From Lysobacter oculi (GTDB lineage Bacteria; Pseudomonadota; Gammaproteobacteria; Xanthomonadales; Xanthomonadaceae): 64,000 bases of DNA. Position numbers and translations under genes: made by a program. The notes below the pieces were generated by a model. That model ran no database searches and was not told the origin of the DNA. It saw only the letters and a list, made by a program, of their open reading frames with translations. The first letter of the stretch is position 1; each line of letters begins with the position of its first letter. Below are positions 45,025 to 51,958 of the stretch, one piece after another. The stretch is from the NCBI RefSeq assembly GCF_003293695.1, contig NZ_CP029556.1, forward strand, positions 2,056,001 through 2,120,000. Direction: 5' to 3'.

Positions 45025-46320
45025 TCAGAGCGAGCGCGAGGCGCGCAGGCCGATGACGTAGTTGGGCGCGTCCGGCGTCAGCCCGACGCCGAGCTGTCCG
45101 TTCATCGTCCAGCCCGAAGGCAGCACGTAGGTGGCACCCATGTTGAAGGTGGCGCTGTTGCTGTTGCTGCCGACCACCGGGTCCTTGGTCTTCTCGCCGG
45201 CGGCGCGCACATGGGTGCGCCCGGAGAACGCGGCGGCCACGCTGAAGCTCACCGCCGCGCGGTCGTTGAGCGCGATCGCCATGCCGGTGCTGATCTGGAT
45301 CGGGTTGCCCAGGTAGACGGTGGCCGGCGAGACCTGGCCGGCGACCGGCGAGATGTCGTCGAACTTGCGCTTGACGTTGTAGGTATAGCCCAGGCTGCCG
45401 AACAGGATCACCGGGTCGTAGGTGCGCAGCGCCGAGACGTTGAAGCTGGTGCTGTAGAAGCCGGTGCCAGTGGGCAGCGATTCGGGGATGTTGAGGTTGG
45501 TGTTCTCGCCGTCGGGCTGGACCAGCTTGATGCCGAACGGATGCTTGCCGGTCGGCACGCGCACGCGCACGCTGGCGACGATGTCCGGCCAGCGCGCCGA
45601 CTCCTTGGTGAGCTGGTAGTACGCGGCCACGCTGGCATCGCCGATGCCGCGGCCCGACAGCTTGTATTCCGACAGCTTGCCGGACGCGCCGCCCGCGCCG
45701 CCGCTGATGAAGGTGGTGTCGCGGTAGACGTAGGGGATGTTGGCTTCCACGCTCAGGCGGCGGTTGAGGCCGTAGCGCCCGGTGACATCCGTGGTGAACA
45801 GGCTGGCCTTGCTCTGGTCGAGGTTGATGGTGCCGAGGAAGATCGCGTCCAGTGCCAGGAAGCCGCTCAAGGCCAGCTGGCGGCGGTCGTAGTAGCTGTA
45901 GCTGCCGCCGACATCCACGGTGAACTTGCGTTCGAACAGCGGCGCGTGTTCGCGCACCACCAGCGCCTTGTCCTGCTCTCGCTGGTCGGCCTGTTCCTTC
46001 TGCCGTTCCTGGCCGATGGCCAGCGGCGCGTCCTGCGTGCCCTCCGGCTTGGCGGTGGCGCTGGCGCTGGCGGCTTCCGGCGGCGTGCCGGCGGGCGGCG
46101 GATCCTGCGCGGCGGTCAGGCCGCGGCCACGCGCGGCTTCCAGTTCCAGCGTCTCCACCTGCCCGCGCAGGCGGCTGATCTCGGCCTGTTGTTCGGTAAC
46201 CATCTTCGCCAGCGCGGCCACCTGGGTTTCAAGGTCCTGCTTGGCTTCCTGCGCATAGCAGGCGGGCGCGGCCATGGCGATGCACACGGCCGCCGCCAGT
46301 CTTTGGTGGGTGATCATCAT
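45025..46320 (-). CDS. fapF: FapF-like outer-membrane porin of a functional amyloid system
   Basis: A 431-residue protein with a signal peptide (cleaved after CYA), a heptad-patterned coiled coil (about 27-65: LETQVAALAKMVTEQQAEIS), a Pro/Ala-rich linker and a beta barrel from about residue 130 to the end (SYSYYDRRQLALSGF ... VIGLRASRSL). Coiled coil plus barrel is the architecture of Pseudomonas FapF, the trimeric pore that secretes Fap subunits. It is the last gene of the operon, as fapF is. Without context it might be called a generic transporter barrel; the neighbouring C39 protease and repeat proteins raise confidence. Confidence 0.72.
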   Translation of the reverse strand: MMITHQRLAAAVCIAMAAPACYAQEAKQDLETQVAALAKMVTEQQAEISRLRGQVETLELEAARGRGLTAAQDPPPAGTPPEAASASATAKPEGTQDAPLAIGQERQKEQADQREQDKALVVREHAPLFERKFTVDVGGSYSYYDRRQLALSGFLALDAIFLGTINLDQSKASLFTTDVTGRYGLNRRLSVEANIPYVYRDTTFISGGAGGASGKLSEYKLSGRGIGDASVAAYYQLTKESARWPDIVASVRVRVPTGKHPFGIKLVQPDGENTNLNIPESLPTGTGFYSTSFNVSALRTYDPVILFGSLGYTYNVKRKFDDISPVAGQVSPATVYLGNPIQISTGMAIALNDRAAVSFSVAAAFSGRTHVRAAGEKTKDPVVGSNSNSATFNMGATYVLPSGWTMNGQLGVGLTPDAPNYVIGLRASRSL

Positions 46321-46343
46321 CGTGCTCCGGGAAAGGTTCGGGG

Positions 46344-47123
46344 TCAGCGGCGCAGTGCGAGCAGGCTCGACAGCGCCTGCTGCACGCCCAGCTGCTGCTG
46401 CAGGGCCTGCGACATCGGCGCGACCTGCACCTGCATCGCCATCTGGTTCTGCGCGATCTGCCCGTTGCCGGCGATGCGCGCGGCCTGGCTGATGCCGCCA
46501 TCGGGGCCGTTCGCGCCCAGCCGCTGGGTCACCTGGCTGTCGGGCCCGAGCAGGCCCATCTGCAGCCCGCCCCCGACGAAGCTCACCTGCGCCTGGTAGG
46601 CGCCCTGGGTGGTCGTGGTGCTGGACTGGCCGTTGAAGCCGGACACGCCCGGCAGTTTCGAGACCACGCCGATGGTGGCCAGGTTGCCGACCCGGTTGTC
46701 GTCGCCGGCGATCTGCGAAAGCTGGCTGATGCCGGCCACCTGCAACGTCTGCCCGGACGCCGTGGCACCGCCCGGGTTGCCGGCCACCGCACCGCTGCCG
46801 GCGCTGGCCTGGCTGTGGGTGTCGATGCTGACCTGGTAGCCGCCGTTGCCATCACGCTGGATCTGCACCGCGGCGCTGGCCGAGAGATCGGTGCCGTCGG
46901 TGCCGCGCCAGTGCGAGACCAGGTCCACGCGCACGCCGACCAGCATGTTGGCGCCGTAGTACTTGCCGGTGACGCCCGCCAGTTCGGCGTCGTCCACCGT
47001 TTCCGCCGACATGCCGCCAAAGGCTTCCGGCATGTGGGTCTGTTCGTTGGCCATCGCGGCGACCGGCGCGCTGCCGATCACCAGCGCCGCCATCATCACC
47101 CGGTTGTGTTTCGCGGTCTTCAT
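46344..47123 (-). CDS. Secreted protein in the fapE position
   Basis: A 259-residue protein with a signal peptide (cleaved near AMAN). About residues 38-55 read MSAETVDDAELAGVTGKYYG, recalling the ELxxVTG motif of several surface proteins. The remainder is rich in Gln, Gly and Ser (ISQLSQIAGDDNRVGNLATIG, ISQAARIAGNGQIAQNQMAMQVQV), with NQ-rich repeats like those of amyloid-associated proteins. GGAGGAAGGA stands directly before the ATG. Gene order (protease - this - porin) equals fapD-fapE-fapF. I do not recognise the sequence as FapE with certainty. Confidence 0.65.
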   Translation of the reverse strand: MKTAKHNRVMMAALVIGSAPVAAMANEQTHMPEAFGGMSAETVDDAELAGVTGKYYGANMLVGVRVDLVSHWRGTDGTDLSASAAVQIQRDGNGGYQVSIDTHSQASAGSGAVAGNPGGATASGQTLQVAGISQLSQIAGDDNRVGNLATIGVVSKLPGVSGFNGQSSTTTTQGAYQAQVSFVGGGLQMGLLGPDSQVTQRLGANGPDGGISQAARIAGNGQIAQNQMAMQVQVAPMSQALQQQLGVQQALSSLLALRR

Positions 47124-47160
47124 GTCCTTCCTCCAACATCCCGTTGTCGATGCGCGCGGC

Positions 47161-47889
47161 TCAGAACAGATCGGCGCGCACCAGGCCCAGCTCCACCAGC
47201 GGCACCGGCGCGGTCACCCGGTCCAGCGCATCCACGCGCCGCGACAGCGCGTTGGACTGGCGGTCACGCGCCAGCCACGAATCGGTGCGGAAAGGCGCTT
47301 CGGCGACCACCGCCAGCACGATCCCGTTCCAGCTCTTCACGAAATCACGCTCGTACACCACGCGATGCCCCATGGCCGGGTCGGCCACCATCACCCGGCC
47401 GGCGGCGGCGCCCTTCACCACCACGAAATGCCGGTAGCCGTTCACCTCCATCAGCGCGATCACCGGGATCTGCAGCTGGTAGAGCGATTGCGGTTCGATG
47501 CGGAAGCCGTGCGCGCGCATGCCCTGCTGTTCCACGTACTGCTTCATGTCGAGCATGGAGAAGCCGCTTTTCAGCACCTGCTGCGCGTTGTCCTTGGTCA
47601 GCATCTTCTTGATCAGCCCGGCCTCGGTGACATCCATGCCGTAGCCGTAGCGCAGCACCGTGGCCAGCGCCGCGGTGCCGCAGCTGAAGTCGTAGCCCTG
47701 GCGCACCAGGTCGCGGTAACGCATGTCGCGCAGGCTGTGCATGCGCTTGGTCATCGGCGCATCGGGCACCAGCCCGGCGGTGTCGAGCCGCGTCGGCGCG
47801 TCGTCCGCGCGCGCGGCGGTCGGCAGCGCGATGGCGATGACCGCCAGCATCATCCACACCACCGCACGGAATGTCGCCGGAACCTGCAT
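47161..47889 (-). CDS. fapD: FapD-like C39 family cysteine protease
   Basis: A 242-residue exported protein (signal cleaved after ARA). The C39 catalytic set is present: Cys70 in YDFSCGTAALATVL, His154 in YRHFVVVKG and Asp170 in VADPAMG. FapD of Pseudomonas is a stand-alone periplasmic C39-like protease needed for Fap secretion, unlike C39 domains fused to ABC exporters; no ABC domain is present here. I chose the start at 47889 because AAGGA lies seven bases before it. Substrate may be an operon product; none shows a classic double-glycine leader. Confidence 0.78.
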   Translation of the reverse strand: MQVPATFRAVVWMMLAVIAIALPTAARADDAPTRLDTAGLVPDAPMTKRMHSLRDMRYRDLVRQGYDFSCGTAALATVLRYGYGMDVTEAGLIKKMLTKDNAQQVLKSGFSMLDMKQYVEQQGMRAHGFRIEPQSLYQLQIPVIALMEVNGYRHFVVVKGAAAGRVMVADPAMGHRVVYERDFVKSWNGIVLAVVAEAPFRTDSWLARDRQSNALSRRVDALDRVTAPVPLVELGLVRADLF

Positions 47890-47952
47890 GTCGTCGTCCT
47901 TGGCAGGAAAGGCTGCGGCCGCAGGGGTCGGCGGCCGCAGCGGGGACATCAC

Positions 47953-48789
47953 TCAACCACCACCGCAGCGGTCGCCGGGGCCACAGCCACCGGTCGGCGG
48001 CGGGGGCGGCGGAGGCGGCGGTGCGCAGGCACCACAGGACGCCGACGCGATCGCCAGGCCGTTGTGCTGGGCATTGCCCACGCCCGCGGCCACGTTCACG
48101 CCGATGTTGCCCTGCGCGCCGGCCAGCGCATTGCCACCGAGCACCGCGAAGGTGTCGAGGTCGCGACCGGCCAGCAGCTCGTTGGACAGGCTGGTCTGCT
48201 CGCTGTCGGACGCCGCCTTGGCGATCGTGCCGGAGCTGTTGACCGAAGCGGCCATCGCATTGCTCTGCGCATTGCCGACACCCGCGGCCACGTTCACGCC
48301 GATGTTGCCGGTGGCACCGGCCAGCGCGTCGCCGTCGAGCGTGGCGGCGTGGAAGCCGTCGCGGTCGCGGCCATGCTCGGCCAGGTTGCCTTCGGTCTGC
48401 TGGCTGTTGAAGGTCATCGCCGAGGCGAACACCTTCTTGCCATCCACCGCCGACAGCGCGCCGTTGTTGGCCTGCACGTTGCCCACGCCGGCCGCGACGT
48501 TGGCGCCGATGTTGCCCGAGGCGCCGGCCAGGGCGTTTTCGCCCATGTGCGCAGTGTGGTCGCCATCGCCGGCGGAATAGTTGCCCAGCGCGGCCTGGTC
48601 CTGGTCCACGGTCGCGGCGGATTCGCTCCGGACCTGGATGGTGCCCTTGACCTTGACCTTGCCGGATACGGCGATGTCGTTGCTGACGCGGGTGCTGCTG
48701 CTGATGCGCGCGTCATCGCCCGATGCGAACGCCGGCAGCGCGATCAGCGCCCCGAGCACCAGGCCTGCCTTGAGGATCTGGATCTTCAT
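47953..48789 (-). CDS. Fap-type amyloid subunit with Pro/Cys tail (FapB/FapC-like)
   Basis: A 278-residue exported protein (signal cleaved after AFA). Three imperfect repeats of the form NALAGAxGNIGVNVAAGVGN (around residues 84-109, 154-178 and 220-244) are joined by two variable linkers. This three-repeat plan and the C-terminal CxxC (SCGACA) are those of Pseudomonas FapB and FapC. After the CxxC it has nine prolines and TGGCGPGDRCGGG, adding two more cysteines. It is a paralogue of the next gene upstream, sharing long identical stretches. AAGGAG precedes the start. Which of the two is the major fibre subunit is unknown. Confidence 0.78.
   Translation of the reverse strand: MKIQILKAGLVLGALIALPAFASGDDARISSSTRVSNDIAVSGKVKVKGTIQVRSESAATVDQDQAALGNYSAGDGDHTAHMGENALAGASGNIGANVAAGVGNVQANNGALSAVDGKKVFASAMTFNSQQTEGNLAEHGRDRDGFHAATLDGDALAGATGNIGVNVAAGVGNAQSNAMAASVNSSGTIAKAASDSEQTSLSNELLAGRDLDTFAVLGGNALAGAQGNIGVNVAAGVGNAQHNGLAIASASCGACAPPPPPPPPPTGGCGPGDRCGGG
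48599..48666. repeat. 68-bp identical repeat, copy in the downstream amyloid gene
   Basis: Identical to 49437-49504 at a fixed offset of 838 bp. It encodes the N-terminal mature region (VSGKVKVKGTIQVRSESAATVDQ) of the two paralogues, and a shorter run of near identity follows. Confidence 0.9.
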
Positions 48790-48856
48790 GATCGTTCACT
48801 CCTTGTGGGAGGCGGACTTCCGGCCGGCGCAAACCGGCCGGAAGCCGCGTCGCGGC

Positions 48857-49627
48857 TTACTTGCAGGTGCCGCACGAGGCCGAGGCGATCGCCAGGCCGT
48901 TGTGCTGCGCATTGCCCACGCCGGCCGCCACGTTGGCGCCGATGTTGCCCTGCGCACCGGCCAGCGCGTTGCCGCCCAGGGTCGCGAAGGTGTCGAGGTC
49001 GCACCCGGCCAGCAGCGCGTTCATCAGGGTGCCCTGCTCGCTGTCAGAAGCGGCCTTGGCGATCGTGCCGGAGCTGTTGACCGAGGCGGCCATGCCATTG
49101 CTCTGCGCATTGCCGACGCCCGCGCCCACGTTCACGCCGATGTTGCCCGAGGCCCCGGCCAGCGCATCGCCGTCCAGCGTGGCGCGGTGGAAGCCGTCGT
49201 TCTCATAGGCGCCTTCGGCGACGTTCATGAGCGTGCCCTGGCTGTTGAAGGTCATGGCCGAAGCGAACACCTTCTTGCCATCGACCGCCGACAGCGCGGC
49301 ATTGTTGGCCTGGGTGTTGCCCACGCCGGCCGCGACGTTCACGCCGATGTTGCCCTGCGCGCCGGCCAGGGCGTTTTCACCCATGTGCGCATCGTGGTCG
49401 CCGTCACCGGCGGAATAGTTGCCGGCGGTGACCTGCTCCTGGTCCACGGTCGCGGCGGATTCGCTCCGGACCTGGATGGTGCCCTTGACCTTGACCTTGC
49501 CGGACACGCTGATGTCATTGCTGACGCGGGTGCTGCTGCTGATGCGGGCGTCATCGCCCGATGCGAATGCGGGAACGCTGATGACGGCGCCGATCGCGAG
49601 AGCCAGCAGGGTGGTGTGCAGTTTCAT
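48857..49627 (-). CDS. Fap-type amyloid subunit (FapB/FapC-like)
   Basis: A 256-residue exported protein (signal cleaved after AFA, residue 22). Three repeats stand at about 84-109 (NALAGAQGNIGVNVAAGVGN), 154-178 and 220-244, separated by linkers with NSQGTLMNVAEG and SDSEQGTLMNALL. It ends CGTCK, a C-terminal CxxC as in FapB/FapC; an extra Cys lies in the second linker (LAGCDLD). Gly, Asn, Ala and Val dominate. AAGGAGAAGGA precedes the ATG. The neighbouring copy differs mainly in the linkers and the tail. Confidence 0.78.
   Translation of the reverse strand: MKLHTTLLALAIGAVISVPAFASGDDARISSSTRVSNDISVSGKVKVKGTIQVRSESAATVDQEQVTAGNYSAGDGDHDAHMGENALAGAQGNIGVNVAAGVGNTQANNAALSAVDGKKVFASAMTFNSQGTLMNVAEGAYENDGFHRATLDGDALAGASGNIGVNVGAGVGNAQSNGMAASVNSSGTIAKAASDSEQGTLMNALLAGCDLDTFATLGGNALAGAQGNIGANVAAGVGNAQHNGLAIASASCGTCK
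49437..49504. repeat. 68-bp identical repeat, copy in the upstream amyloid gene
   Basis: Identical to 48599-48666. Points to recent duplication or gene conversion of the subunit genes. Confidence 0.9.
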
Positions 49628-49660
49628 AGTCCTTCTCCTTGTGACGTTGAATGCCGCTTT

Positions 49661-50242
49661 TTATGGAGTACCGCCCTGCAGGGGCAGGTGCAGCACGATG
49701 GCGTTGGTGGCGGCATTGCCGACTCCCGCGCCCTGATTGACCTGGATGACGCCCGTGCTGCCCGAGAACGCGCCCGCGTCGATGCGGGCCTCCCGCGCAG
49801 CCGTGGGCGGCGTCCCAGCCCCCTCAGACGGTGATGCGCCGACCGCCTGGGCCAGCGCCATGTCGTCCACCGCCAGCGCCGGCATGGCGCCCTGGTCAAC
49901 GACGAAAAGATTGGCCTGGGCATTGCCACTGCCCGCGACCTGGTTGATCGACAGCACGCCCTGGTAGCCGTGGAACGCGCCGCCATCGATGCCGGCCTGC
50001 GCCGAACGCAGGCGATCGCCCGGCGTCACCGTCTGCACGGCCTGCGCATCGGCCTGGCTGATGCCGGATTCCGACCACGCCAGCGCCATCTGGTTGGCCT
50101 GCGCGTTGCCCGCGCCCGCCGCCTGGTTCAGCGCCATGCGGCCACTGGCCATCTGTCCGGCCTGGCCTTCGATGCGCGCGACTTCCTGCGCCTGCACCGG
50201 CAGTGCCAGCCACAGCAGCAGCGCAAGGCCGAAGCGCTTCAT
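49661..50242 (-). CDS. Exported NQxAGxGNAQAN three-repeat protein of the amyloid operon
   Basis: A 193-residue protein with a signal peptide (cleaved after VQAQ). Three repeats contain GRMALNQAAGAGNAQANQMAL, SINQVAGSGNAQANLFVV and IQVNQGAGVGNAATNAIVL, spaced by about 55-65 residues. The repeat core xNQxAGxGNAQAN resembles that of the two CxxC-bearing subunits, but there are no cysteines. It may be a minor subunit, nucleator or FapA/FapE analogue. Its start overlaps the preceding gene's stop (ATGA), so it is translationally coupled. Confidence 0.7.
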   Translation of the reverse strand: MKRFGLALLLWLALPVQAQEVARIEGQAGQMASGRMALNQAAGAGNAQANQMALAWSESGISQADAQAVQTVTPGDRLRSAQAGIDGGAFHGYQGVLSINQVAGSGNAQANLFVVDQGAMPALAVDDMALAQAVGASPSEGAGTPPTAAREARIDAGAFSGSTGVIQVNQGAGVGNAATNAIVLHLPLQGGTP

Positions 50243-50735
50243 GGCCCGCCTCCGCCGCCCGTGACGGTGTTGATGGCACCCATCAGGCCCGACATCGCGT
50301 TCTGCACGGTGCCGCCGATGCCTGCCGTGGCACCGCCCACCGCGCCGCCGATGCTCGCGCCCATGCCCACGGGCGTCGCGCCCGCCGCCGACGCCGAACC
50401 GCCCTGCGGCACCAGCATCGTTCCGAAGGTGCCTGTGGGCGGCCTGGACCTTCAGCCCCACGCCGGCCGAGCCGCGCTCATCCAGCGCCTGGCCCGTCGA
50501 CCAGCTCGGCCCCCGCCAGCACATCCATGTGCGCGCCAAAAGTCCGCAGCGGGAAGGTGGTGGCTTCCGTGTGCACCGGCATGTCTTCCTTGGGAATCTG
50601 CCGATAAGCCGTCCGTGGGTGCACCGTGCGCAGGATGACGAGGCCAGGGTCCTTCCCCGCCGCGTCTTCCGCCGCCATGGCCGTCTGTCCCCAGACCGCC
50701 ATCCCCAGGACGCAGGCCAGCTGGCTGGTACGCAT
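50239..50735 (-). pseudogene. First gene of the amyloid operon, broken by two single-base insertions (possibly sequence errors)
   Basis: Read from 50735 the protein has a signal peptide (MRTSQLACVLGMAVWGQTAMA), then EDAAGKDPGLVILRTVHPRTAYRQ and AGAELVDG, where the frame breaks near 50485-50490 at a GGG run. A second frame continues QALDERGSAGVGLKVQAA until a CCC run near 50445. The third frame gives TGTFGTMLVPQGGS and a glycine-zipper end (GASIGGAVGGATAGIGG). It stops exactly in an ATGA overlap with the next gene, strong evidence that all three pieces are one gene of about 165 residues. Removing one G and one C restores it. Function unknown; fapA position. Confidence 0.72.
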
Positions 50736-50808
50736 CCCGTGGTTCGTCCTTGTGGCCATCTCCTATCCCTCGCGTCCACCGCCATCCAAGGCGGGCACGG
50801 GGAGGTAC

Positions 50809-50824
50809 GCGAGGATCGTGCCAA
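50809..50824 (-). promoter_or_regulatory. Sigma-54 promoter of the amyloid operon
   Basis: On the minus strand TTGGCACGATCCTCGC has the invariant GG (50822-50821) and GC (50810-50809) separated by exactly 10 bases, with TGGCACG matching the -24 consensus. Transcription should start near 50797, about 60 bases before the first gene. An AT-rich stretch at 50829-50856 just upstream could bind IHF. Confidence 0.77.
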
Positions 50825-50898
50825 CCTCGCAAGCCTTTGTTTTATTTTGGTTTTATGTGGATGGACGATGTCGGCCCGCGGTGCCCTCCAGCGTATCC

Positions 50899-50914
50899 GT
50901 TACAGTCCTGCAAC
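50899..50914. promoter_or_regulatory. Putative enhancer palindrome 1
   Basis: GTTACAG-TC-CTGCAAC, a 7-2-7 dyad with one mismatch. It lies about 110 bp upstream of the predicted sigma-54 start. It matches palindrome 2 at 13 of 16 positions. Confidence 0.6.
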
Positions 50915-51035
50915 GCTGCGTGGCGCAGATGGCGGTGTCGAAGACGCTTCCCGTCCATGCCACGGCGGCTGAACACGCAGCACTCACCGGCCTTCCACGA
51001 AGCCCAACCGCGGCTGAAAATGTCCGGCGGAAATG

Positions 51036-51051
51036 GTTACAGGTCTGAAAC
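51036..51051. promoter_or_regulatory. Putative enhancer palindrome 2
   Basis: GTTACAG-GT-CTGAAAC, the same dyad with one mismatch, about 246 bp upstream of the predicted start. It overlaps the end of the histidine kinase gene. Confidence 0.55.
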
Positions 51052-51819
51052 GCCCGCTGGCGCTGCATCGTGCAGGAATACCCGCACCGTGCAGCCCTCG
51101 CCGGGCCGCGAATCCAGACTTACCCGGCCGCTGTGGCGCTGCACGATGGCATCCACGATCGCCAGCCCCATGCCGTCGCCCGCGCCCTGCACCGCGCCAT
51201 GCAGACGCTGGAACGGCGCGAACGGCTGCGCCGGATCGCGCAGGTCCATGCCGATGCCGCGGTCAGTGATACGCAGATGAAACCCCTCGGCGTCGCGCTC
51301 GCCGTCCACCCGCAGGTTGACCCCGGCGCCCGGCCCGGCAAAGCGCCGGCAGTTGTCGAACAGCGCATCCAGCAGATGCCGCAGCAGGCGTTCATCGCCC
51401 CGCGCGGAGAGCCCGGGCTGCACTTCGGCTTCGATCACCGCCTCGGGGTGGGCGGTCCCCAGGTCCATCAGCGCCCAGTCGGCCAGATAGCCCAGGTCCA
51501 CGTCCTGCCACTTGAGCTCGGCGCGCGCCACCCGCGAATACAGGATCAGCGAATCCAGCAGCCCGGCCATCCGCGCCACCGCGCCCCGGATTTTGGTCAC
51601 CTGCTCGCCGGCATCGAGTTCGCCGGCGTCCAGCCGCTTCTGCAGCTGCACCGCGAAACCGTCGATCGCCCGCAGCGGCGCGCGCAGGTCATGTGAGATG
51701 CCGGACGCGAACACGTCCTGCTGGGCCCTCAGCCGCATCAGCTCGGCTTCGAGGTCCCGGTTGCGGCGCTCCAAGGCCGCCAGGGCCTCGTCGCCGTCTT
51801 GATTGATCAACGCACTCAT
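51037..51819 (-). CDS. Soluble orphan histidine kinase
   Basis: A 260-residue kinase with a short N-terminal coiled coil (about 8-35), HisKA domain with His43 (ASGISHDLRAPLRAIDGFA) and HATPase_c (ALFDNCRRFAG, ITDRGIGMDL, GMGLAIVDAIVQRHSG). It has no membrane helix, sensor domain or neighbouring response regulator. Placed head-on behind the amyloid promoter region and transcribed in the same direction, it may act on that system; this is inference. Confidence 0.85.
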   Translation of the reverse strand: MSALINQDGDEALAALERRNRDLEAELMRLRAQQDVFASGISHDLRAPLRAIDGFAVQLQKRLDAGELDAGEQVTKIRGAVARMAGLLDSLILYSRVARAELKWQDVDLGYLADWALMDLGTAHPEAVIEAEVQPGLSARGDERLLRHLLDALFDNCRRFAGPGAGVNLRVDGERDAEGFHLRITDRGIGMDLRDPAQPFAPFQRLHGAVQGAGDGMGLAIVDAIVQRHSGRVSLDSRPGEGCTVRVFLHDAAPAGVSDL

Positions 51820-51958
51820 CGTCCCGCCAACCCCTGCACCGTCGCCTCCTGCGAAATGGTGTTCATCTCTCTGTACGTCTTGCCATTCGGCAGGCTAACG
51901 CCATCCGCCGGCGATGAGGTCTAGACCGCGTGAAGAGCGGCACTGGCAGAATCGGGCC

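Noticed and set aside
46963..49080. A 705-codon open frame opposite the amyloid genes
   Set aside because: It spans several real genes with signal peptides and ribosome sites on the minus strand and has no motif of its own.
47953..49627. The repeats in the two amyloid genes as a CRISPR-like or mobile repeat
   Set aside because: The repeats are in-frame protein repeats within exported proteins, with unequal spacing and no palindromic units.
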